Source: SW-4-43-9 sp047617985
Lineage (GTDB): Archaea; Nanohalarchaeota; Nanosalinia; Nanosalinales; Nanosalinaceae
Length of the DNA stretch: 64,000 nt
Direction: 5' to 3'
NCBI GenBank assembly: GCA_047617985.1
Contig: JBLGBS010000002.1
Span: 1-64,000 of the forward strand
Shown: piece by piece, positions 25,801-34,504 of the stretch
How positions within the stretch are numbered: the first letter of the stretch is position 1
Layout of the letters: the number at the start of each line of letters is the position of its first letter
Position numbers and translations under genes: made by a program
The notes under the pieces: model-generated
Told to the model about the DNA's origin: nothing
The model's database searches: none
What the model saw: only the letters and a program-made list of their open reading frames with translations

Positions 25801-28800
25801 GGCAGGCCATAACCGGGTCAAACGGAGAAGCATCAGTTGTATATGAACCAGGGCAACCGCTTGGATCACACAGCATCAGCGGGGCGTATCAGGGATCTGA
25901 CGATATCTACACAAAATCCTCGGCGGGAAACCAGGTGATAACAGTCCATAAGATTCCTGATATCCAGAACGTGGAATCTGATCCTGCTCTGGTCGGATAC
26001 GGTTATCCGACGACGTTGAGCGCAACCGTTACGGACTCGGATGACGGCGTCGCCTCAGTCCAGGCAAACGTAAGCTACCCGAACGGAACGACCACATCAC
26101 ATTCGATGCAGGATGTAGGAGGCAACAGCTACGAGTACGACTTCTCAAATACCTGGAATGAAGGTCTACATACCTTCACGGTTATAGCTACAGACAATGC
26201 CGGAAAAGTAAATACTTCGGAAGGCAACTTCACAGTTGATATCCAGCAGAGCTCCAGCATAGGAACCCAGGGCTTTGAGTTCTTCCCTGGTGAGAACGTC
26301 ACCCTGACAAACTCAAGCTATGCATGGACGCTGAGAGAATACGATTACAGGAGAGCTGTAGAGGTAACAGAGACCTCCGGAAACCGGCTTGAACGTTTCA
26401 CATCCAGGTTCGAGATACCGAACCTAGGCAGTGATGTTCAGAACGACTGCAGTGATATCAGGATGGTGGAAAACGGGACACCGAGAGATCTCTACATTGA
26501 AAACTGCAATCCTTCAGGCAACACTGTAGCTTACGCACCGACAACAGTCGAGGCGTCAGCGACCGAAGGCGATCTGTTTGCCTATTACGATAATCCTGAT
26601 GCAGAGGAGCCAGCAAATGAGACATACGCCTTCCCGATCTCGGATTCAGGAACTCATGATCCTGGCTCACCATCTATATTCAATACACACCAGTACAACG
26701 GTGGGGATGCGATCTTCCGCAGAGTCCAGATAACCGTGAACGAGGGCAACGGCAATACGATGTCCGTTACGGTTCAGGGCAGAAATATTTCGACAGGAGA
26801 GTTCGTAACCCTCTACGATCAGACAGGTGTAGCTGACGGTACAACTGTTCTGGACGAAACTTATTATGAGGATCCATCATTCAATGAGATTCAGATCTCC
26901 GCTTCAAGTGAGGCCGGCGGAGGCGGGTTCGATCCACAGGGGGACGTTTCATACACCTACGACTTCACAACTCCTGACTTGACGGATACGCAGGTACAGG
27001 ATGAGCAGGACAGGTTCTCCTCAGTTCTGCAGAACATCGGTAATTTCCCATTCAGAGGTAAGGTTGAACTTGAAGTGTTCAGCAACACTACAGGGGCGTG
27101 GAACCAGGTTGAGACAGTTTACAACGAGACATCGACCCGCAACGTCGGTGTTAATGATATAATAAAGCTTTACGAGCTCTGGAATCCAAATCCATTCTAC
27201 ACCAATAGGAGGACACCAGGATTTTACCGTGCAGTCTTCAAGTTTGTAAGTCCTTCAGGAACGATACTGACTGACGGTTCAGATATCAGAAGACAGAGCC
27301 CTTTCCGGCTGAACCCGGCACAGTCAAACGTCACAGTTCAAAACGTAGAAATTTACAATGTCACCGGTGCGGGCAATCAGCGAACCGATACATCGGATCT
27401 GGAGGACAGCGGAACCAACACCACTTTCAGAGTGACAGGCGGTGAAACCTACAGGGTTCAGGTAGATATCGAAAACGATGAATCCGCATCAGCGCCGTGG
27501 CAGATAGACGGAAGCACTGATATCAAGTACATCAATATTCATCCGGACTGGACAGTAGATACGGCAAACGATGTGTTCTACACCAACGGAACCGATACCT
27601 ACACCGGTGGACAGCTTGAAACAGCTCCCGGCACCACAAACGTTACCTGGAACAGTCAGGGAGGAGAAATCAAACCTGGAAACAGCGGCAGTTTCTCGTT
27701 CATCGCACAGGTTCTGAATGAAACCGAGGCAGAAAGAGAAATCACGTTCAGCGCAACCGATATCACTTTCAGAGAGACAGACAGATCAGATATCAATGTG
27801 TACGAAAACAACAATATTCCGCCACAGATCGACTTCTTCGACCTGAATATAACAGATGTTAATAGAGGTGAGACAATCAAAGCATTTGCAAACTGGACAA
27901 AAGATATCAGCTCGGCTGATGCGGAGTACAATACAACGACTTCCGCACTGTCCAACTTCACGGTTGATCCGGAAGGAACGTTCACAAACTACACCTTCTC
28001 AACAGATCAAGACTGGGTTAGAGGTACTCACAGCTTCCGGTTCTTTGCATCGGACTACGTCGGCAACGAGGGAAGCAGTCGTGTGGAACCGTTCAACGTT
28101 AATGGAATCGCAAACATCAACAGTACTGATTTGAACAAGTCAGAGGTTGAGGGAGGCAACCCTGTGGAGTTCGCCTGCAGGGTTACTTCCGACAGAAACA
28201 CACCGATAAACAACTACAATGTCGGCTTCTACAATGAGACATCTCAGATAACCACGGCATCAACCGGCTCAAACGGGTGGGCGAACATAAGCTACACATC
28301 AAACAAACTTGGAACTCAGTTGCTGACATGTAACATTACAGAGGACAGCTCGAGGTTCTACAGCGTTGGAACCGCAGAAGGAACTGAGGAGCTCAAGGTT
28401 ATTGAGACGATCCCTCCTGAGTATCGGGAGGTCGGCCAGAACACTACAAGAGTTTTCAAAACAGCCAGAAACGATACTGTGAATTTCTTCACACGGTGGA
28501 CTGATAACTTCCGACTTGACACCGCGCTTCTGGAAACTAACGAGACAGGAGTTGAGCTGAACAGCTCTCTTGCAGAATCAAAGAATCTTAATGGAGGTGA
28601 GGACTGGAGCAATTTCACAGTAGATATACCTGGTGATGTGAAGCCGGTTGATGCCTCATGGAGGATCTGGGCGAATGATACGTCCTCCAACTACAATGTA
28701 ACTCCTGAGATGCCGTTTGAAATCTGGGGCTTCACGACGATTCTGGGGCCGGAAAGTGGGCCGGAACAGAATCCTGTGACAATAGACGAGGAATCAAGGT

Positions 28801-30467
28801 TTGAATGTCGGGTGTTACAGGGTAACGGCTCCGCTGTTAAGGATCTTCCTGTAAGGTTCTACGAAAACTCCTCGGGATCTATGCAGCAGGTCGCAGTAAA
28901 CAAGACTAATTCGGAAGGAGCTGTATCTTTCTCCCGGAGCTATTCATCCCAGCAGGCGGTGAGAGAGACCTGCAGTATCACAAGAAATGATTCGCTGAAC
29001 TTCCAGCCATTCGAACCGGATAGAGGCAACTACACAGAGGTACTGGAGGTTATACCTGAGGAAACAATCCCGCCATACATTGAGAACAACAACTACTTCC
29101 TGAACACAACTGACAGCTTCAAACCGGCCTCGGTCAAGTCATCAGCCCAGTGGAATGATTCGATCCAGTCGGCGAAGATTGAGTTCAACTACACAGGAAA
29201 CGACTTCATCAAGAAAGATATTCCAGGGCCTTACACGAACAACTGGACGAACTTCACACTGAACGTCAACGAGACCTGGGATGTTGGAACTCACTATGTG
29301 AAGACTTCCGCTAATGACACAGTAGGAAACGTCAACGACACTCTCAGATTCCTGAAATTCGATGTCTGGGGTTACAGCCAGGTCGAGTGGGTCTCGCCGA
29401 CCGGTAAAGTAGGAAAGGGAGAGACAGAGCTCAAATGCCTGGTTTCAGATAACCAGACGAACCAGCCTATAGAAAACCATGAAGTCGCGTTTTACGATGA
29501 TAATAGCAACCTGATAGGAATTAACGCCACAAGGTCGGATGGAACAGCTATTTACAGCTATAATACTTCGGATCAAGAAGCGGGAGATAAAACCTGGTCA
29601 TGCAGAATAAACGATGAGCCAGAGATTTTCTACAACACCAGCAATCAGGACACTGCTTCGGAGACGGTCGAGCTTCTGGGACAGCAGGCCGGAAAGATCG
29701 TCGGAAATCTGACAAGACCTGCCAACAACACGGTTCTAGCGCAGAACAAGACTTTCACCGCTAACCTGACAGCAGAATGCCGGAGGAGCGACTGTGGGGA
29801 AGTAACCGCAGTACTTAGATACAATCAGTCAGGAAACGAAGCAGACACAGAGATAAGCGAAACCGCTGATGAACCGTTCCACACTGTAGATGCGAACCCG
29901 AAAACATGCAGTCCATCATTGGCAGAGGGAGATAACTGCTCTGTCTCTTGGGATGTGAACGCAACAGGAGATCAGGACACCACGCATGCACTGGATGCGG
30001 AGATAGATGGAACAGCGACACCGGCGAACGATACCGAGGACAAGGTTGTCGGAATAGATCAGATCCTGATACTGGATGTCAACTACAACGAGATTATCTT
30101 CCCACAGGGCAATCCTGGAGAAGTCATTCCGGCGCCAGGAAACTCTGAAAGCAAGTACTCCGCGGAGCTTGATGAAAGATCAAACGATGCTACCGGAGGC
30201 GCGTGGATCAAGATGACCAACCTGACAAGTGTTGAAGGGCCGGACACTGAGAACAGAAGAGTGCCTCCGGAAAACACGACTTGGGCGTTCGAGTCAACAT
30301 GCAGTTACTCGGGAAGCACGTCTCTCCACAACTATTACACCGAAATCCTGGGATCGATGGATGCAGGAGAGTCATTTACCCAGTGCTTCTGGCAGGAAAA
30401 CCCATTCGGAAAGTACGCCGGAGTCTACACAGGAAGTTTAACAATAAAGGTGAACGCAACCAATTAA
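22818..30467 (+). CDS. Giant secreted multi-Ig surface protein, 2549 aa
   Basis: An adhesin- or stalk-like protein. A signal peptide (about 15-37) is followed by a chain of beta-sandwich modules. Two copies of an Ig-like unit with SHSM and SYEYxF motifs occur near 50-150 and 1050-1150. A bacterial-Ig-like repeat lies near 955-1050, a DUF2341-like domain (YRRAVEV, then GDLFAYYDNPDAEEP) at about 1174-1270, and two and a half tandem copies of a two-domain unit at about 1764-2290. The shared C-terminal pair is at about 2290-2549 (EPFHTVD, SWDVNATG, then FPQGNPGE and YTGSLTIKVNATN). It has no transmembrane anchor and a very high sequon density. It is coupled to the 1096-aa gene by a 14-base overlap. 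Surface adhesion to a partner cell is a reasonable guess only. Confidence 0.85.
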   Translation: MQRHSNLSTSRKNTGFTALGVLTVLALAFFSSHTVASPVSGDGIHFHNISATPELTGYGEDVLLNATVASDESPSNVEVEIFRPDGTSSTHSMSMTGTEYPDHRSYEYSFGETWQKGMYSYQITAETSNNQETSSSGTFEIEANASMNVVTDQDRYGALQDVSLDRVKDLQLNSSDEFNANTRKRFRRFLFSENFQTTSGTTSGIHTHTHEIDEGEVHELTESNGGLFGTDVFDGQYTYSTEYNTINNLTVQLSGVASGGALDIQVRNFDTASWETAFTLDSTTEVDLASTVCTAEADCASYLDSNNEIQIRAFASNGGVSADETYTIDYLTAVVETDEGDIDERESLENPGIGEDGNFKKRWYSRYSFNEMPINRSAQVQEAYLLLDVIDGSGTGELYHTQNYGSSSPPTSIHPGNSPPESTQTNPIQTFQATPGMKELEVTQAVTETFESGKRSVGFQLREQGQDQSYTLSDQRYLVVNYTAESQLVNTGRTDTSGFLLMRAQKLEDGTWQNVNFPTVDRTAGTYPVDSNEELDLASIWSENGGFNTEDYRKGMYRILSGYVSQEGTVLESFDGTPIRDSFRFEIFEPFLNLTEVEHENQVDDNVNEYGTGDTVDFVDAVFGVTRTTAVNASLRLRLLNENGQLVEWGPNSTRLCGNVPAGNNCEASFSNSSNGYSIPRNAISDISETMTWSVFMDANNFGGRLNQTEQVTLYHIPAGFESDIEDEDDKILRNNSAVYNFTVGNPWSQPLEDVNVTVNCNREELNCSEIGNSQQKIQLGAISSGSSQTARFNVTTNSSTPTGFYDLNATVEYINPGGERKVWEQRENEILAVRIAGALTQIIDAPENVTRGEQGYEFNSSTENTFEDPLTGVESTWSLPQDWTNTTGNLEKQEADLPPGEIFYHGFSSAVGPDAEVGSRDIVVDVTNDQLREDSAIAEVDVYANTSLTVTVNQTDPAVGEPIRVTGTLEWDNGTAIPDEPVSFADSTSGDSLGQAITGSNGEASVVYEPGQPLGSHSISGAYQGSDDIYTKSSAGNQVITVHKIPDIQNVESDPALVGYGYPTTLSATVTDSDDGVASVQANVSYPNGTTTSHSMQDVGGNSYEYDFSNTWNEGLHTFTVIATDNAGKVNTSEGNFTVDIQQSSSIGTQGFEFFPGENVTLTNSSYAWTLREYDYRRAVEVTETSGNRLERFTSRFEIPNLGSDVQNDCSDIRMVENGTPRDLYIENCNPSGNTVAYAPTTVEASATEGDLFAYYDNPDAEEPANETYAFPISDSGTHDPGSPSIFNTHQYNGGDAIFRRVQITVNEGNGNTMSVTVQGRNISTGEFVTLYDQTGVADGTTVLDETYYEDPSFNEIQISASSEAGGGGFDPQGDVSYTYDFTTPDLTDTQVQDEQDRFSSVLQNIGNFPFRGKVELEVFSNTTGAWNQVETVYNETSTRNVGVNDIIKLYELWNPNPFYTNRRTPGFYRAVFKFVSPSGTILTDGSDIRRQSPFRLNPAQSNVTVQNVEIYNVTGAGNQRTDTSDLEDSGTNTTFRVTGGETYRVQVDIENDESASAPWQIDGSTDIKYINIHPDWTVDTANDVFYTNGTDTYTGGQLETAPGTTNVTWNSQGGEIKPGNSGSFSFIAQVLNETEAEREITFSATDITFRETDRSDINVYENNNIPPQIDFFDLNITDVNRGETIKAFANWTKDISSADAEYNTTTSALSNFTVDPEGTFTNYTFSTDQDWVRGTHSFRFFASDYVGNEGSSRVEPFNVNGIANINSTDLNKSEVEGGNPVEFACRVTSDRNTPINNYNVGFYNETSQITTASTGSNGWANISYTSNKLGTQLLTCNITEDSSRFYSVGTAEGTEELKVIETIPPEYREVGQNTTRVFKTARNDTVNFFTRWTDNFRLDTALLETNETGVELNSSLAESKNLNGGEDWSNFTVDIPGDVKPVDASWRIWANDTSSNYNVTPEMPFEIWGFTTILGPESGPEQNPVTIDEESRFECRVLQGNGSAVKDLPVRFYENSSGSMQQVAVNKTNSEGAVSFSRSYSSQQAVRETCSITRNDSLNFQPFEPDRGNYTEVLEVIPEETIPPYIENNNYFLNTTDSFKPASVKSSAQWNDSIQSAKIEFNYTGNDFIKKDIPGPYTNNWTNFTLNVNETWDVGTHYVKTSANDTVGNVNDTLRFLKFDVWGYSQVEWVSPTGKVGKGETELKCLVSDNQTNQPIENHEVAFYDDNSNLIGINATRSDGTAIYSYNTSDQEAGDKTWSCRINDEPEIFYNTSNQDTASETVELLGQQAGKIVGNLTRPANNTVLAQNKTFTANLTAECRRSDCGEVTAVLRYNQSGNEADTEISETADEPFHTVDANPKTCSPSLAEGDNCSVSWDVNATGDQDTTHALDAEIDGTATPANDTEDKVVGIDQILILDVNYNEIIFPQGNPGEVIPAPGNSESKYSAELDERSNDATGGAWIKMTNLTSVEGPDTENRRVPPENTTWAFESTCSYSGSTSLHNYYTEILGSMDAGESFTQCFWQENPFGKYAGVYTGSLTIKVNATN
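28107..29685 (+). repeat. Tandem two-domain Ig units inside the giant protein gene
   Basis: Three successive units begin near 28107, 28728 and 29370. Each has an EFxCRV or ELKCLV strand, a VxFYxN strand, an SNGxAxxSY segment and a TCxI strand. The first two continue into a second domain with NFTVD, WANDT and an xxWG end; the third has only the first half before the shared C-terminal block. Unit length is about 620-640 bases. The copies are diverged at the protein level, so the duplication is old. Confidence 0.7.
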
Positions 30468-30477
30468 ACCTAGAAAG

Positions 30478-31347
30478 ATGAACCCCGGGAAATTTGCAGT
30501 TCTGACAGCAGTAGTCTTGATGCTTGTATCTCTAGCTTCGGCGTCATCTTTCGGAAGCTTCTCATCCGACACAACCAAGCAGATAGACTCCTCCGAGACC
30601 CGCTTCAGTATCTCTGTTTTCAACCTCGGAAACCAGACTCTTCAGCTCAGTATAAACTCTACTCAGCCGGAAGGAGCAAGTATAGTCCATGAAGATGAGA
30701 TAGAGCTGGAGCCGTCAGAAGTTACAAGAAACCCTTCAGGAGATAAACAATGGTTCCTTACCTCGAACAACAGATACGTGGAGACAACTGAGATACCGGT
30801 AAGATTCTTCAGGGACGCAGATGCTTCGAGAGATAACTTTGAGTTCACCGTCGATATTCAGGCTTCGAGCTCGATAAACGAAGGGGAGAGCGGTGTGGTT
30901 CAGAATATTGTGCAGGTAAGAAGCTACAGCTACCAGGTAGAAACCGATGTCGATAACGTTAACTCGCCTGACGATGATCAGGGAGACGAAACGGATTCCT
31001 CTGATCCGGGACAGAGTCCGGGTAACGGTGGAACAGATGATCTCTCTCCGGGAGATGCAATTGGTGGTATCGGAGATGCGATAGGAGGAATCGGTGAGGA
31101 TCAGGAAGAACAGGACGAAAGCAATCAGAACGAAAATAATGGAGAGGATGAAACAGATCAGAACCAGGACAGCCCCGCAGACCGAAACTCCGATTCTCCG
31201 GGAGATGGGGAGAATACGAATACAAACAGTGGAGAGAGCGATAGTCTTACAGGCAGGTTCCTGCAGTCGGCAAGCGTTAACGGTACAACTATTGTGATGT
31301 TCCTGTTTATGGCAGGATCTGTCGTGTACTTTGTGAGGGTGATATAG
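30478..31347 (+). CDS. Secreted protein with acidic linker and C-terminal TG-FLQ + membrane anchor
   Basis: 289 aa. A signal peptide (about 1-22, ending SASA) and a beta domain (23-155) lead into a long acidic, Asn/Ser/Gly-rich linker (about 160-255) with repeated GDAIGGIG. The C-terminus is LTGRFLQ followed by a hydrophobic helix and FVRVI. A short motif, a helix and a small basic end resemble archaeosortase or rhombosortase-type sorting signals, and an archaeosortase is encoded at 63154. The same TG[RK]FLQ motif precedes the membrane helix of the protein at 44086. It is third in the + strand surface gene run, 10 bases after the giant gene, with its stop adjoining the next ATG. Confidence 0.78.
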   Translation: MNPGKFAVLTAVVLMLVSLASASSFGSFSSDTTKQIDSSETRFSISVFNLGNQTLQLSINSTQPEGASIVHEDEIELEPSEVTRNPSGDKQWFLTSNNRYVETTEIPVRFFRDADASRDNFEFTVDIQASSSINEGESGVVQNIVQVRSYSYQVETDVDNVNSPDDDQGDETDSSDPGQSPGNGGTDDLSPGDAIGGIGDAIGGIGEDQEEQDESNQNENNGEDETDQNQDSPADRNSDSPGDGENTNTNSGESDSLTGRFLQSASVNGTTIVMFLFMAGSVVYFVRVI

Positions 31348-33963
31348 ATGAGAGAAAAAATTATCTTCGCTGCCTCGATACTGTTTTTGACCGGGTTGTC
31401 GGCAGGTGTACAGATAAACAGCTTCCAGACCTTTGATGGGGAAGGACAGACCCAGTTATTCGAGGTAAACGATACTGTAGAGTTCAGACTTAACGCTTCA
31501 GATACAGAAAACGCTTCGATTGATGTATACGATAGTGAAGGCCAGCTGATTCTGAATGATCAGGAGCTGGAAGCGGAAGGAACTAACGACACCAGAGTGT
31601 TTTCATACAGTTACTCGGTTCAGGGAGAAAACCTTTCGGTCGGAAACTGGATGGCAAGGGCTGAAGCCGTATCATCAGATTCAATTGAAAACGCCACTGA
31701 TTCCACTGCTTTCCACGTCGCAGGCGACAGACCAAGCTTTATTTCGCTCCAGGCAGAGCCTTTCCAGGTCACGCAGGGAGACAATCTTTCCGTCACCGCA
31801 GAGATCACTGATGCCGACACAGATCTGAGCAGTGTAAACTTGTCTTTCCCTGGCTGGGAGAACTTCACAATGACGCAGGACGCTCAGGAAGATTTTGTCT
31901 ACGAGTACAGTGCTGAAGTAGAGGCAGATGAGGCTATGCAGGATGATTACAGGGTTGAAGCTGAGGATTCTACAGGTAAAACAGCGGTTGAAACAGGTGA
32001 CTTCAAATTCGTTGAGAATTTGGAGGGAACAGACGTTACTGTTGAGGTAGCGCCTTCCTGCTCCAGCACGCTGGATTTCTTCCTTGTACCTGGAGATGGT
32101 GAGATCGTTCAGAACAAGACAGGTGTTTTCGTTGAAATAGCAGGTAACTCCGGTAACGTTCAGTCAAACATCTCTATCGACTATCTTGATGTAAATTATC
32201 AGGCTCAGGATCCCTACACGAGAGGAGATCAGAAAGGCCCTCTGGTTCAGTCCTATTCCGGGGAAAAGTTTGAGAACGTGAAAGTTGGGTCATCTGTGAC
32301 ATACTTCAAACTGTTCAATGCGCAGTACCAGATGGGTAACTACACAGGTTTCTCCCAGATTTCAACCGAGTGCCAGGCAGAAGGCCCTGAAGCCGAGCAG
32401 AGAAACCTTAACCAGCTGGAAAACGATTTCAGATGTACCAACACCTCAGCAGTAAGATTTAACTGCTCTAATGTGGAGATTGTAAACGAAAATCTTGTTG
32501 ACAGCGAGATAGAGCAGGCAAACTTCACTAACACGACCGATAAGACAGTGGAACCACAGAGGGATGGAACCGAAGCCTACAGGACAGAAATTGATCTCAA
32601 CTCCACTACCTACGATGCGTTTCTATTCGATAGCGTGGATACGGAGAGCTATGACTATTCATGTCTATCGGAAAACGATTCCATATACAGTGAATCCGCG
32701 CAGTGCGGTTATGAATCGAATCTGCTGGGCATCGAAGATATAGAGATAAAATCGATAGGAGCTGATGGTTCCAACGCCACTTATTCACTGCAGAAGGCAA
32801 ACCAGGAGAAACTGAATACAACACTTGAGTGCGAAGACCAGAACAAAGATGATTCAGAAGCCACGTGCGACACGGATTTCAAATTCTTCGAGCGCTTCTC
32901 ATTCTTCGGAAACTTCGAGATCGTCGATGCTATAGGAGATGAATCCGGAGGGGTAAACAACACCGGTAATCAGAGCACTAACCAGTCAATACCAGGAAAT
33001 GATACTAACCCCGGGAGGACAAATGTAACCGTCCCTGAACCGGAGCCGGAGCCAGAACCTGAACCGGAGCCGGAGCCAGAACCTGAACCGGAGCCGGTTG
33101 TAAGGGTAGATATTGAGTCTTTAAATGAAACTTATTCTACACCTCAGGGAAGCTTTGTACCAGCAGACTTTGAGGTCTCTAATCTTGGGAATGTACCGTT
33201 AAACGATCTACAGCTGAACTCTCTGGTTCAGAGAATAAGAGGTGACTGGGATGTAAGAAACGCCCAGGTGGAAAATCTTTCAGTTAATGAAACGGTGCAG
33301 AGACAGGTATTCATCAGGCCTTCGGAAGATACAGAACCGGGCAGCTATGTTGTTCCGGTCGCTGCCCAGGACGATGAAAACAACACCCTAGATCTGGACT
33401 ACTTCACACTCAATGTCAAAGAAGCAGATTTTGTCCCTAGAATGGAGATAACCGAGTCACCTCAGACAGTAAGTCTTGAGGCGGAAACATCCCAGCAGAT
33501 ACCTGTACTTCTTGAAAACACGGGCAGAATAGATCTTGAAAATATTAGCGCAAGGGTTCAGAACATAGAGGACTGTGGAACAACCAGTTCAGGTGAGATA
33601 GAGGAGCTGGCTGTGAACGGCTCCCAGTCTCTTCAGCTTGAGTTCTCGGCCTCTGATTCAACAGGAGAATGTGAAACCACGTTAGTCGTTTCCTCAGGTG
33701 GAGGTGCGTACACCTTCTCGGAGATTGATGTCGAGATAACCCCGGAAGCCGGTCTGATTCCTGAGGAGCAGAGAGTGCCGGTGATCGCTCTGGTGTGGAC
33801 TTCGGTTCTCATGCTTTACGCATTTTTCACCAGGGAGTACGATCTTGAGAGCTGGACTGTTAAAGGGCCGTTTATCGCTCTGGTGATGGGAGAGACCATG
33901 ATAATTCTTTACCTGATGGCGAACTACTACGGTCTGGCGGTTATGAGATTCCTACCTTTCTGA
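31348..33963 (+). CDS. Large surface protein with EP-repeat stalk and C-terminal membrane helices
   Basis: 871 aa. A signal peptide (1-19) is followed by Ig-like domains (about 20-225) and a cysteine-bearing central region (about 230-540). Ten consecutive Glu-Pro dipeptides (from 563) act as a rigid spacer. One or two NEW3/CARDB-like beta domains follow (about 590-790, with EVSNLGNVPL and LLENTGRIDL). Two C-terminal hydrophobic helices (about 808-825 and 842-870) anchor it. It probably holds or spaces other surface proteins near the membrane. It follows the 289-aa gene with no gap and overlaps the convergent HExxH gene by 12 bases. Confidence 0.8.
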   Translation: MREKIIFAASILFLTGLSAGVQINSFQTFDGEGQTQLFEVNDTVEFRLNASDTENASIDVYDSEGQLILNDQELEAEGTNDTRVFSYSYSVQGENLSVGNWMARAEAVSSDSIENATDSTAFHVAGDRPSFISLQAEPFQVTQGDNLSVTAEITDADTDLSSVNLSFPGWENFTMTQDAQEDFVYEYSAEVEADEAMQDDYRVEAEDSTGKTAVETGDFKFVENLEGTDVTVEVAPSCSSTLDFFLVPGDGEIVQNKTGVFVEIAGNSGNVQSNISIDYLDVNYQAQDPYTRGDQKGPLVQSYSGEKFENVKVGSSVTYFKLFNAQYQMGNYTGFSQISTECQAEGPEAEQRNLNQLENDFRCTNTSAVRFNCSNVEIVNENLVDSEIEQANFTNTTDKTVEPQRDGTEAYRTEIDLNSTTYDAFLFDSVDTESYDYSCLSENDSIYSESAQCGYESNLLGIEDIEIKSIGADGSNATYSLQKANQEKLNTTLECEDQNKDDSEATCDTDFKFFERFSFFGNFEIVDAIGDESGGVNNTGNQSTNQSIPGNDTNPGRTNVTVPEPEPEPEPEPEPEPEPEPEPVVRVDIESLNETYSTPQGSFVPADFEVSNLGNVPLNDLQLNSLVQRIRGDWDVRNAQVENLSVNETVQRQVFIRPSEDTEPGSYVVPVAAQDDENNTLDLDYFTLNVKEADFVPRMEITESPQTVSLEAETSQQIPVLLENTGRIDLENISARVQNIEDCGTTSSGEIEELAVNGSQSLQLEFSASDSTGECETTLVVSSGGGAYTFSEIDVEITPEAGLIPEEQRVPVIALVWTSVLMLYAFFTREYDLESWTVKGPFIALVMGETMIILYLMANYYGLAVMRFLPF
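33037..33096 (+). repeat. Glu-Pro codon repeat (10 dipeptides)
   Basis: Sixty bases encode (EP)10. At the DNA level a 24-base unit with a fixed GAA/GAG and CCG/CCA/CCT order is present two and a half times, so this tract may vary in length by slippage. Confidence 0.85.
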
Positions 33964-34500
33964 ATTATCATCCCATGCTACCTGAAGGGTGCGCATAACA
34001 GTAGCTGAGATAGCCAGGAAAAATCCAACTGTGAATATCTGTGTCTGTAAAACACCTATCTCCAGTATTTCAGCTAAGTTATTCATATCGCCGACCAGGC
34101 TCAGGCTTATCGCTGTCGAAACCAGCAGGCCGGTGCCGAGGGAGGTGTAATTGATTCTCTTTAAGCTGTCATCAAACCTGTTCTTCAGACTTGTGAAGCT
34201 TAAGAATCCTCCTGCTACAGCTGTGCTTAGATAACCGACGCTGTAGAAAGCTATAAGCTGATAGTTATTCGGGACGCATACAGGTCTTACACTTCCATGG
34301 ATGCCGTTGATGTTCAAACCCCAGTTGAGGATGTACTCACAGTTTATTGATTCCAGGACAACCATGTGGGAGAGTTCATGCACAACAGGCCCGATCACAA
34401 AAACAGATAGAAGGAAGATAACAGATGCAGATATTTTCCTGTAAATACTTTTTCTGCTCTCAAGTTTCTCCATCTGCTTCACATGTTTATCGGGGAGCAT
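33952..34500 (-). CDS. Membrane HExxH protein (M50-like putative peptidase)
   Basis: 182 aa with four hydrophobic segments. The first carries VVHELSHMV, an HExxH zinc motif (His41, Glu42, His45) inside or at the edge of a membrane helix, as in site-2-protease/M50-like and related families. A third zinc ligand is not obvious; the usual NxxPxxxLDG motif of M50 is missing, so it may belong to a short uncharacterised membrane-metalloprotease family. Two cysteines (in the ESINCEY and RPVCVPN segments) lie on the outside loop. It is last in the minus-strand group with the coiled-coil, VWA, DUF58 and MoxR genes (4-base gap from the coiled-coil gene). It could trim or release membrane or surface proteins. 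Confidence 0.72.
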   Translation of the reverse strand: MLPDKHVKQMEKLESRKSIYRKISASVIFLLSVFVIGPVVHELSHMVVLESINCEYILNWGLNINGIHGSVRPVCVPNNYQLIAFYSVGYLSTAVAGGFLSFTSLKNRFDDSLKRINYTSLGTGLLVSTAISLSLVGDMNNLAEILEIGVLQTQIFTVGFFLAISATVMRTLQVAWDDNSER

Positions 34501-34504
34501 AGAA

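Noticed and set aside
28107..29685. Recent DNA-level tandem duplication or recombination hot spot
   Set aside because: The copies are similar only at the protein level, with diverged DNA, so it is an old domain duplication.
33037..33096. CRISPR or satellite-like array
   Set aside because: Short in-frame Glu-Pro codon repeat without spacers.
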